From Flavisolibacter sp. (lineage in GTDB: Bacteria > Bacteroidota > Bacteroidia > Chitinophagales > Chitinophagaceae): 8,072 bases of DNA. Every line of letters begins with the position of its first letter. The first letter of the stretch is position 1. A model generated the notes under the pieces. It did not search any database. It saw only the letters and a program-made list of their open reading frames with translations, and had not been told where the DNA came from. This document shows positions 1-6,038 of the stretch, piece after piece. The position numbers and the translations under genes were made by a program. The stretch lies in assembly GCA_025936195.1 (NCBI GenBank), contig JAICTW010000089.1, positions 1 through 8,072 of the forward strand, read 5' to 3'.

Positions 1-782
1 ACGGTTAACGTTTTACTCACTCCAACTTGTCCCCATAAAATCACTTCATCTTCAACTTTGGTAGCACCAGCTATGCCTACCTGTGCAGCAAACAAGCAAT
101 TCTTTCCAACCGATGTATCGTGACCAATATGCACAAGGTTATCCATTTTAGTTCCCTTCCCAATTAGGGTGTCACCGGTTACGCCGCGATCAATGGTGCA
201 GTTGGCTCCAATCTCCACAAAATCTTCAATCACTACACGCCCACAGCTTAGCATTTTTTTATAATGAACATCACGATTGGTTTTCTTGTTATAATAAAAT
301 GCATCGCTGCCGATAACCGTTCCCGGTTGAATGATCACATTGTTTCCAATACTGCAATAGTCCATGATCACCACATTGGGATAAATGACACAATTGTCTC
401 CAATGCTTACATGATTGCCAATGAAAGCACCGGGCATTACCGTTGTATTTTTTCCAATGACAGCAGTATCGCTTTTTTGTTGGGAGGAAGGTTGAAAAGG
501 ACGATAGTGCCGAACAATTTTCAGATAAGCTTCAAAAGGTTCTTTCACCAGTAACAAAGCTTTGTCCGGAGGAAATTCTGTTTTCTGATTAATGATGATA
601 TAGGTAGCTGCTGATTCAATACAGATTTTATAATACTTGGGATGATCAACAAAAACCAGATCGCCTTCTTCTACCATGTGAATCTCATTGATGCCCGATG
701 CAGCTCCTTCTTTTTCTCCAATGATCTCTGCATCAATTAACCTTGCTATTTCTGTTATAGGAACAGGATTTTCAAAACGCAT
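1..782 (-). CDS. lpxD: LpxD-family UDP-3-O-acylglucosamine N-acyltransferase (partial, 3' end outside window)
   Basis: Left-handed beta-helix acyltransferase of the LpxD family, which transfers a 3-hydroxyacyl chain from acyl-ACP to the 2-amino group of UDP-3-O-acylglucosamine in lipid A synthesis. The ATG at 782-780 opens 260 complete codons before the window edge. Residues about 1-100 look like the LpxD N-terminal uridine-binding domain, with the VEEGDLVFVDHPKYY segment at 37-51. Residues about 105-260 show imperfect hexapeptide repeats (IGNHVSIGDN, IGNNVIIQPG, IGANCTIDRG). The HIGHDT motif at 218-223 supplies H221, aligning with the catalytic His of E. coli LpxD, followed by the GIAGA segment. 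Bacteroidota usually carry two LpxD-like genes. The VDHPKYY and LWGQVG segments resemble, from memory, the paralog often found near efp rather than the one in the lpxC-fabZ-lpxA cluster, so its exact substrate is uncertain. An exact TAnnTTTG box lies 14 bases upstream of the start. Confidence 0.92.
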   Translation of the reverse strand, partial: MRFENPVPITEIARLIDAEIIGEKEGAASGINEIHMVEEGDLVFVDHPKYYKICIESAATYIIINQKTEFPPDKALLLVKEPFEAYLKIVRHYRPFQPSSQQKSDTAVIGKNTTVMPGAFIGNHVSIGDNCVIYPNVVIMDYCSIGNNVIIQPGTVIGSDAFYYNKKTNRDVHYKKMLSCGRVVIEDFVEIGANCTIDRGVTGDTLIGKGTKMDNLVHIGHDTSVGKNCLFAAQVGIAGATKVEDEVILWGQVGVSKTLT

Positions 783-796
783 GAAAAAAATTTTTT

Positions 797-804
797 CAAA
801 GGTA
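797..804 (-). promoter_or_regulatory. Putative -7 box (TACCTTTG) for the LpxD gene
   Basis: Read on the minus strand this is TACCTTTG, an exact match to the Bacteroidota -7 consensus TAnnTTTG. Transcription would begin near 791, giving a leader of only about 8 bases before the ATG at 782. No convincing -33 TTTG is visible about 20 bases upstream. The leader region is an A/T run (782-798) that is self-complementary around base 790. Confidence 0.5.
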
Positions 805-837
805 AGCGGAAGAAAAATGATGCATTGAGTAGTAACG

Positions 838-996
838 ATGGACCATTCTTTTTTCAGGTACCGTTTTCCATCTTCAATCATCAAAAAAGAAGAGCCGGAT
901 AAAATGCTGATGCAGCAGGTGTTTCAGACGATCGCCAATTTTGATTTTGAGCTTTTTAAAAAACATGGTTATCGCCAATTGAATTTTATCACCTGA
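838..996 (+). CDS. Possible small protein, 52 residues, unrecognised
   Basis: An ATG at 838 opens 52 codons ending in TGA at 994-996. An in-frame TGA lies 12 bases before the ATG, so this is the longest form. The product starts MDHSFFRYRF and ends GYRQLNFIT. It is mixed charged and hydrophobic (KKEEPDKM, then QQVFQTIANFDFELFKKHGY), with no signal peptide, no membrane segment and no Cys. The composition is protein-like, but I recognise no family. No TAnnTTTG box or ribosome binding site precedes it on the plus strand, and it lies divergent to the LpxD gene. It could be a genuine small gene, a decayed fragment, or a chance ORF. Confidence 0.3.
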   Translation: MDHSFFRYRFPSSIIKKEEPDKMLMQQVFQTIANFDFELFKKHGYRQLNFIT

Positions 997-1050
997 AAAT
1001 TTTGGTTGTGAACTGATTTCAATCCACAAACAACTACTTAAAATGTGAAT

Positions 1051-1068
1051 AATTTTTGCACAAAAATT
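1051..1068. repeat. Inverted repeat AATTTTTG-CA-CAAAAATT
   Basis: Two perfect 8-base complementary arms are separated by CA. It sits about 24 bases upstream of the -7-like box at 1092-1099, so it could be an operator or activator site for the putative small transcript. In such AT-rich sequence, chance is also possible. Confidence 0.5.
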
Positions 1069-1091
1069 TTTTAGTTAGAGAAAAATCTTTT

Positions 1092-1099
1092 TAATATTG
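1092..1099 (+). promoter_or_regulatory. Putative -7 box (TAATATTG) for a short transcript
   Basis: TAATATTG matches the TAnnTTTG consensus at five of six fixed positions. Initiation would fall near 1105, at the start of the 16-base palindrome. The -33 region (around 1069-1074) has only a weak TTTTAG in place of TTTG. Confidence 0.3.
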
Positions 1100-1103
1100 T
1101 GTT

Positions 1104-1172
1104 GGGAATTTAAATTCCCGTACTTACTAACCCATCTACATATTAGTCCCGCCTCGGCGGGACTTTTTGTTT
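1104..1172 (+). ncRNA. Candidate small RNA: 5' hairpin, linker, terminator hairpin
   Basis: A perfect palindrome, GGGAATTTAAATTCCC (1104-1119), could form a 5' hairpin. A single-stranded-looking linker of 25 bases follows (1120-1144), then a strong terminator (1145-1172). A -7-like box lies immediately upstream, and yicC has its own likely promoter downstream, so the roughly 69-base unit would be transcribed independently. It matches no RNA family I can name. The alternative is that the terminator simply ends a longer transcript carrying the 52-codon ORF. Confidence 0.3.
1145..1172 (+). terminator. Rho-independent terminator
   Basis: Arms AGTCCCGCC (1145-1153) and GGCGGGACT (1156-1164) form a GC-rich stem of eight or nine pairs with a CTCG or TC loop, followed by a U-rich tail (TTTTGTTT). 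No T run lies on the other side, so it works for plus-strand transcription. It ends whatever is transcribed from the 838-1140 region and insulates yicC. Confidence 0.85.
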
Positions 1173-1179
1173 GCAGCAG

Positions 1180-1212
1180 TTTCCATGCGATAAATCAATT
1201 CAAATACCTTTA
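1180..1212 (+). promoter_or_regulatory. Probable yicC promoter
   Basis: TTTC at 1180-1183 and TACCTTTA at 1205-1212 resemble the Bacteroidota -33 (TTTG) and -7 (TAnnTTTG) boxes, each with one mismatch, at a spacing of 21 bases. Initiation near 1218 would give a leader of about 15 bases before the ATG at 1233. Confidence 0.4.
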
Positions 1213-1232
1213 CTTCGTTCAAAATATAGTTC

Positions 1233-2108
1233 ATGCTTAAATCAATGACCGGCTTTGGAAGAGTGGAAAAGAATCTGGGTGATAAAACATTTTTAATTGA
1301 CATCAAATCGCTTAATGGAAAACAATTTGAGCTTCAATTGAAAATGCCTGCCTTCTTAAAACCTTTTGAATTTGACATTCGCAGAATTTTATCCGGTCAG
1401 TTGAACCGCGGCACTATTGATTGCACCATCAGCTTAAAAGAAACAGGAAGTTCCAAACCAGTAAGCATCAATACAGAATTGGCGAAAGCATATTACAAGC
1501 CGTTGGAATCACTTTCAAGAGAATTGGGTTTAGACCCTTCCAGCATCTTAAGCACTTTGGTAAAACTTCCTGAAGTGATTACGCCAACAGGCGAAACCTT
1601 AACGGATGAAGAATGGAAAGAATTTACAACCATTATTAAAGCCGCTATTGACGACCTGGACTATCACCGTATGGAAGAAGGAAAGGTGTTAAAAAATGAT
1701 TTGCAGTTGCGCATCAATAATATTTTAAAGCAGCAGGAAGAAGTGGTGAAGCTGGAGCCGCTTCGTCAGCAAAAGATCCGTGAAGGCATAACCAAATTGC
1801 TGGAGGAAAAAATAGGCAAGGAAAATTATGATGCCAACCGTTTGGAACAGGAACTGATTTACTACATTGAAAAGATTGACATCAGCGAAGAGCAGGTGCG
1901 TTTAAAGAATCACTGCGAGTATTTTGTTTCTGTTTTAAACGAAGAAGAGGATTCCAAAGGAAAAAAGCTTTCTTTCATTCTCCAGGAAATTGGAAGGGAG
2001 ATCAACACTACCGGCGCCAAAGCCTATGATGCCACCATTCAAAAATGCGTGGTGCTGATGAAGGATGAACTGGAAAAAGCAAAGGAACAGGTATTGAATG
2101 TATTGTGA
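1233..2108 (+). CDS. yicC: YicC/YloC-family endoribonuclease
   Basis: A 291-residue protein of normal family length. It opens with the diagnostic MLKSMTGFGR, which fixes the start, and shows the YicC N-terminal domain over about residues 1-155 and the DUF1732 C-terminal domain over about 205-291. The C-terminal domain carries the conserved QEIGREINTTGAKAYDA segment followed by a helical MKDELEKAKEQV tail. YIEKIDISEEQVRLKNH (about 210-226) is the usual family signature before it. E. coli YicC and B. subtilis YloC are reported endoribonucleases, YicC acting on the small RNA RyhB; the target here is unknown. In many Bacteroidota yicC precedes gmk (guanylate kinase), but here gldH follows 63 bases downstream. 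Intact, with no anomalies seen. Confidence 0.96.
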   Translation: MLKSMTGFGRVEKNLGDKTFLIDIKSLNGKQFELQLKMPAFLKPFEFDIRRILSGQLNRGTIDCTISLKETGSSKPVSINTELAKAYYKPLESLSRELGLDPSSILSTLVKLPEVITPTGETLTDEEWKEFTTIIKAAIDDLDYHRMEEGKVLKNDLQLRINNILKQQEEVVKLEPLRQQKIREGITKLLEEKIGKENYDANRLEQELIYYIEKIDISEEQVRLKNHCEYFVSVLNEEEDSKGKKLSFILQEIGREINTTGAKAYDATIQKCVVLMKDELEKAKEQVLNVL

Positions 2109-2127
2109 AGGAGCTTCATGCTTTTGG

Positions 2128-2144
2128 CTGCAAGCTACAAGCAG
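2128..2144. repeat. Short heptad-like direct repeat CTGCAAG-CTACAAG-CAG
   Basis: Between yicC and gldH, two near-identical 7-base units (CTGCAAG at 2128-2134, CTACAAG at 2135-2141) stand in tandem. CTGC at 2128-2131 and GCAG at 2141-2144 could also pair. Tandem GCTGCAAGCTACAAGC-type tracts are, as I recall, common between genes in some Bacteroidota, so this may be a remnant of a dispersed intergenic repeat. Confidence 0.4.
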
Positions 2145-2171
2145 TACACCTAATCAATTTAGATTTGCAAA

Positions 2172-2660
2172 ATGTTTGGATCAAAGCATCTCTCTTATTT
2201 TTTATTCCTGCAGCTTATTGCCTGCGGCTTGTTGCTTTCTTCGTGTCAAACCATTGATCTGTATGAAAGAGTGGTGAACATTCCGCAGCAACAATGGAAA
2301 AGCAGCTTCAAACCGGAATTTAATTTTACCATCAAGGATACGCAATCGCAGTACGCCATTTATGTGATCCTCCGGCACAACGAGAAATACGAGTTCAACA
2401 ATATTTGGATATCTCTCACCTATCAACTAAAAGGCGAACCGGCAGTAACGGGGCAATACGAATTGCCGCTGGCAAACAATGAGGGATGGCTGGGCACAGC
2501 TATGGATGATTTGTACGAACACCGCATACGAATAACTCCTCCGGGAGGAATTGGATTGAAAGCAGGAGAATATACTTTCACCATAGCACAGATCATGCGG
2601 AAAGATCCTTTGGAAAATGTTTTGAATGTTGGTTTGCGCATAGAAAAGAAACCGCAATAA
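2172..2660 (+). CDS. gldH: Gliding-motility lipoprotein GldH
   Basis: A 162-residue lipoprotein of GldH length. A signal sequence (residues 1-24, hydrophobic from about 8) ends in the lipobox LSSC, so C25 is the likely lipidated residue; LIAC at 15-18 is a weaker alternative. The mature part follows the GldH pattern: YERVVNIPQQQW near the N-terminus, YAIYVILRHNEKYEFNNIW (about 61-79), an LPLANNEGWLG segment (about 99-109), and LKAGEYTFTIAQIMR with VLNVGLRIEK at the end. In Flavobacterium johnsoniae GldH is needed for gliding and chitin use, but homologs also occur in non-gliding Bacteroidota, so motility cannot be concluded. The TAA is followed after one base by the kinase ATG, implying co-transcription and probably translational coupling. 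A TAGATTTG box at 2160-2167 lies only 4 bases before the ATG. Confidence 0.9.
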   Translation: MFGSKHLSYFLFLQLIACGLLLSSCQTIDLYERVVNIPQQQWKSSFKPEFNFTIKDTQSQYAIYVILRHNEKYEFNNIWISLTYQLKGEPAVTGQYELPLANNEGWLGTAMDDLYEHRIRITPPGGIGLKAGEYTFTIAQIMRKDPLENVLNVGLRIEKKPQ

Positions 2661-2661
2661 C

Positions 2662-3648
2662 ATGCCTGAAGAAAGCAAACGGAAATTTCAGCTCATCACT
2701 TTTGTTTACTGGATACTATTAACCTATATCATTGCAGCACTGGTCTGGTGGTTCTTTTCTTTGTATAAGCAAAACGAAATGATGTACGATCTGCGCAAGC
2801 AGCAATTGGAAACCTCTTCGAAAATTTCGGTTGTTGATTTTCATAAAGAACTTACAGGCATTAACGAGCAGCGGGAACGCAATATTGCCAAATACATTGG
2901 AGAAGGCGGAACGTTTTTGATCCTGATCATATTGGGAGCCGCTTATGTTTACCGTTTAGTACGAAGGCAATTCAGGTCACAACAGCAACAGCAAAATTTT
3001 GTAATGGCCATCACGCATGAACTAAAAACACCTATTTCCGTATCACGGCTAAATCTTGAAACATTGCAGCGGCATAAATTAGACGAAGAGAAAAAAGAAA
3101 AGCTGCTGCACATGACCATGCAGGAAACTTTGCGGCTGGATAATCTTATTAATAATATTCTCATTTCCTCTCAACTTGACGGCCATTCCTATCGTATTTC
3201 AAAAGAAGAATTGAATTTTTCCGACCTGGTAACCGATGTGGCGAACCAGTTTTCGGTAAGATATCCGGAAAGAAAACTTTTACAAGATGTGGAAGAAGAC
3301 ATTGACATCAACGGCGATCCTTTATTATTAAAATTATTAGTGAGCAATTTGTTGGAAAACGCCAATAAATATTCATCAAAGGACAAGCCGATTCGCCTGG
3401 AGCTAAAAGAAAATGCTGATGCCATTCAACTCAGTGTAAAAGATGAAGGTTGCGGAATTGATAAGGAAGAAAAGAAAAACGTTTTTAAAAAATTTTACCG
3501 CATCGGCAATGAACGCACCCGTACTGCCAAAGGAACCGGACTGGGATTATACCTGTGTAAAAAAATTGCTGAAGATCATAGCGGAAAAATAACAGTTGAA
3601 GATAATCAGCCGCAGGGAAGTAATTTTACAGTACGATTTTATAGCTAA
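2662..3648 (+). CDS. Membrane sensor histidine kinase (no HAMP, short periplasmic loop)
   Basis: A 328-residue two-component kinase. Two membrane segments at about 12-34 and 84-98 enclose a roughly 50-residue periplasmic loop. A Q-rich basic stretch (RRQFRSQQQQQ, 101-111) leads straight into the dimerisation domain, so no HAMP domain fits. The H-box ITHELKTP contains the phosphoacceptor H119. The ATPase domain has the N-box NLLENANKYS (229-238), G1 DEGCGID (261-267), F-box FKKFYR (275-280) and G2 GTGLGLYL (291-298); all core residues are present. It starts one base after gldH and ends 11 bases before the response regulator, its obvious partner. The signal is unknown. The architecture resembles Bacteroidota RprX/PorY-class kinases, but the sequence alone does not justify either name. 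Confidence 0.96.
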   Translation: MPEESKRKFQLITFVYWILLTYIIAALVWWFFSLYKQNEMMYDLRKQQLETSSKISVVDFHKELTGINEQRERNIAKYIGEGGTFLILIILGAAYVYRLVRRQFRSQQQQQNFVMAITHELKTPISVSRLNLETLQRHKLDEEKKEKLLHMTMQETLRLDNLINNILISSQLDGHSYRISKEELNFSDLVTDVANQFSVRYPERKLLQDVEEDIDINGDPLLLKLLVSNLLENANKYSSKDKPIRLELKENADAIQLSVKDEGCGIDKEEKKNVFKKFYRIGNERTRTAKGTGLGLYLCKKIAEDHSGKITVEDNQPQGSNFTVRFYS

Positions 3649-3659
3649 AAACAAGAACC

Positions 3660-4367
3660 ATGTTTGATTCTTCAAAGCCTTCCATATTGCTGGTAGAAGA
3701 TGAAGAGAACCTGCACGAAGCGCTGAAATTAAATTTAGAACTGGAAGGTTATCAGGTAACATCAGCTTATGACGGCATTGCCGCCATGAAGGCCGTTCAT
3801 GATGAATACTTCGACCTTATTATACTTGATGTAATGATTCCCGAAATTGACGGGTTTAATGTTACACAAAATATTCGCCTGACCAATACTGAAGTTCCCA
3901 TTCTGATCCTGAGTGCAAAAGACAGCAGCGCCGACAGGGTTTTGGGATTGAAGAAAGGCGCCGATGATTATCTTACCAAGCCTTTCAATCTTGAAGAATT
4001 ATTGTTGCGTGTTCAAAAGCTGATACAGAAAAATAAAAGATTGCAGGATAAATCTTCTGTTGGTGATACCTATAGTTTTGGCGGACACACCGTAGATTTT
4101 AAAGCACAGGAAGCCACTACTGCATCGGGAGAGAAAATCCAGCTGAGCAAAAAAGAAGGGATGCTGTTGAAGCTTTTGATTGAAAACAAAAACGAAGTGG
4201 TTCCCAGAGAAAAAATTTTACAATCAGTTTGGGGCTATAATGTTTATCCCACTACAAGAACCATTGACAATTTCATTTTGAATTTCAGGAAATACTTTGA
4301 AGAAGACAGCCGCAATCCGAAATATTTTCATTCGGTGCGAGGTGTTGGTTATAAATATGCAGAGTAA
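3660..4367 (+). CDS. OmpR/PhoB-family response regulator
   Basis: A 235-residue DNA-binding response regulator, the usual length. The receiver domain (about 8-120) has the acidic pair E13/D14, phosphoacceptor D57 in LIILDVMIPEIDG, S85 in LILSAKD, and K107 in YLTKPFN. The winged-helix effector domain (about 137-233) shows LSKKEGMLLKLL, the recognition-helix segment TTRTIDNFILNFRKYF and the terminal HSVRGVGYKY hairpin. It is presumably phosphorylated by the kinase encoded immediately upstream (11-base gap). It is not PorX, which carries a PglZ-type domain rather than a winged helix; RprY of Bacteroides is a closer type. The stop codon at 4365-4367 directly abuts the stop of the convergent batD-like gene. 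Confidence 0.97.
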   Translation: MFDSSKPSILLVEDEENLHEALKLNLELEGYQVTSAYDGIAAMKAVHDEYFDLIILDVMIPEIDGFNVTQNIRLTNTEVPILILSAKDSSADRVLGLKKGADDYLTKPFNLEELLLRVQKLIQKNKRLQDKSSVGDTYSFGGHTVDFKAQEATTASGEKIQLSKKEGMLLKLLIENKNEVVPREKILQSVWGYNVYPTTRTIDNFILNFRKYFEEDSRNPKYFHSVRGVGYKYAE

Positions 4368-5990
4368 TCAGATGTTCAATTGACGAAGCAATCTTTCCGT
4401 TCTCTTCTGTAGTTCCTCTTTGTTTTCTACTGTTACATCCGAATAAATCAAAAGCCGGCAATCGTTTTGGATGGATTGTAATTCCTGTTCCTGCTTTTGT
4501 GATAAGTTGTGTTCTTTCTTTACATCAGCAAGAAGCTTCACCATTTCAGAATAAATTTCCTTTTCGCTTAACGAAGAAGAAAAAATGGCATGAAACCGCT
4601 GCATGTAGGTGGGCTTTGCAACAGCTATTTGATAAACCGGCTCCTTTTTCCGTTTCCTTAGGAAAATAATTATGGCTGCAATTAGAGCAAGTGAAAGAAA
4701 AATAAAGAACCATAAAGAGGAACTTACGGAAGAATTTTCATTTATATGCTTAACTGCAATTTCATTTTTTATTGAAGGAAATACTTCCATCCGCAACGAA
4801 TCTGTATAAACTGTTTTATAATCACCGGCAGTAGGATCAAAAAAAGAAAAATGAATAGATGGAATCACAAAGCTTCCAGGCTGGTCAGCCGTAAAATTGT
4901 AAACGTAGATTCTCTTTCCTTCCACAGGAATTTGATTTTTATTCAGCTCCTCAGTTATTAATGGATCAAAGGCATCGAAGCTGCCGGGCCAGTCAATAGC
5001 CGTCGGAGCAAACTGGATAAAATTTCCTTTGCCTGAAATAGTCACTATTAATTTACCCTGCTGGTTCGTCCTTATTCTTTGTTGCTGAAGATTTGCATTG
5101 ATGGAAAAGTTTCCAACAGCTCCTGTAAAATCCGCAGGCTGTTCCGATGGCAAAGGCTTCACTTTAACTTCAACAGCATTGGATGCCAGCATTTTTTCAA
5201 CTTTGATCTTTCCTCCTTTCACCGAATCCTTAAACTCAATTTCATTTTGCAATTGCATGGGATCAATCAACAGCTTCCCTGTTTGTGCCGGGTACAACTG
5301 AAGTTTTCGTAAAATAGAAGTATTGAAAACTTTTCCATTGATCGTCTCCACGGACTGATGCGCTTCATTAATGTCCAGAACATCCATCACACTAAAACCA
5401 TAAAGGCTTGGCGCATTAACCACTTCCGAAGTGGATTGCAATCTCGAGTACAATTTGAAAGTGGCAGTGATGGCTTCGCCCAAAAAACAAATCCTCTTAT
5501 CTACCTCTGTTTTTATAAAAAGATTTTCGTCAACCAGTTTATCAAGATCGGTTTTTGAAGAAGGGGCATAAAGATTTATATCGGTATAAGTGGAAATAGT
5601 ATTGAAGCTTGCTTTTGGTTGTGGAACCGCCGTAAGAATAATGGTCTTTGTTTTTTCATCCCCATCTTTAAAATGAATAATTGCCGGATTGATCTTCACC
5701 GTTCCTGTATGCAGCGGCACGACAGTGTACGTGATGTTTTGAATGCTTTGCATTCTCCCATTCACAAAAGAATTGCCTTTGTAATAATTAGGTCCGCTTA
5801 TCAGTCGAAGGTTTTCCAACTGCAGCTCACTGATGTTCTCTAATGTGGAAGGATCGGTAATGATGTATTGAATTTGAAAAGCATTGCCTGCCACCACTTG
5901 TTTGGGCACAATGGTTTGCACTCGTTGTGCATGCGCCAACAAAAACAAAAAAAAGAAAACAACAAAGGCTGCAGATCTTTTCATGATCAT
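4368..5990 (-). CDS. batD: BatD-family protein (signal peptide, Ig-like ectodomain, C-terminal membrane anchor)
   Basis: A 540-residue protein resembling BatD of the Bacteroidota aerotolerance (Bat) cluster. A signal peptide at about 1-21 ends AHA-Q. The start is either M1 or M3; M3 (ATG at 5984-5982) gives the more typical MKRSAAFVVFFF. The N-terminal region, with VVAGNAFQIQYIITDP and the YYKGNSFVNGRMQSIQNITYTVVP block (about 69-92), is characteristic of BatD and predicts beta-sandwich repeats. Middle segments such as DKRICFLGEAITATFKLYSR (about 164-183) and ISGKGNFIQF (about 318-327) repeat this theme. A membrane helix at about 425-445 is followed by RKRKK and a roughly 95-residue helical cytoplasmic tail. 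BatD normally works with the VWA proteins BatA/BatB and with BatC/BatE; none is present here. The gene follows the SDR gene by 48 bases with no clear promoter of its own. Confidence 0.82.
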   Translation of the reverse strand: MIMKRSAAFVVFFFLFLLAHAQRVQTIVPKQVVAGNAFQIQYIITDPSTLENISELQLENLRLISGPNYYKGNSFVNGRMQSIQNITYTVVPLHTGTVKINPAIIHFKDGDEKTKTIILTAVPQPKASFNTISTYTDINLYAPSSKTDLDKLVDENLFIKTEVDKRICFLGEAITATFKLYSRLQSTSEVVNAPSLYGFSVMDVLDINEAHQSVETINGKVFNTSILRKLQLYPAQTGKLLIDPMQLQNEIEFKDSVKGGKIKVEKMLASNAVEVKVKPLPSEQPADFTGAVGNFSINANLQQQRIRTNQQGKLIVTISGKGNFIQFAPTAIDWPGSFDAFDPLITEELNKNQIPVEGKRIYVYNFTADQPGSFVIPSIHFSFFDPTAGDYKTVYTDSLRMEVFPSIKNEIAVKHINENSSVSSSLWFFIFLSLALIAAIIIFLRKRKKEPVYQIAVAKPTYMQRFHAIFSSSLSEKEIYSEMVKLLADVKKEHNLSQKQEQELQSIQNDCRLLIYSDVTVENKEELQKRTERLLRQLNI

Positions 5991-6038
5991 CGAAAATAAA
6001 AACTGAATAATGAGCAGCAGCTTTAAATTGACGAGCGG

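Larger units (their letters stand above)
783..1232. other. 450-base intergenic region between the LpxD gene and yicC
   Basis: The region holds the divergent LpxD promoter, the 52-codon ORF at 838-996, an inverted repeat at 1051-1068, a -7-like box at 1092-1099, a 16-base palindrome at 1104-1119, a rho-independent terminator at 1145-1172 and a probable yicC promoter at 1180-1212. It is clearly more AT-rich than its flanks between about 1040 and 1115. It is the only stretch over 300 bases in the window without a confident gene. Confidence 0.8.

Noticed and set aside
264..554. 96-codon plus-strand ORF
   Set aside because: Antisense to the LpxD hexapeptide region, where a regular repeated codon pattern keeps the opposite frame open; the product is unlike any protein family.
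2202..2678. Three overlapping minus-strand ORFs
   Set aside because: All lie antisense to gldH and the kinase start; none has recognisable motifs.
3660..4367. Identification of the regulator as PorX
   Set aside because: The C-terminal half is an OmpR-type winged helix, not the PglZ-like domain that defines PorX.
5079..5843. Plus-strand ORFs of 66-77 codons opposite batD
   Set aside because: Shadows of the batD coding frame with no family features.
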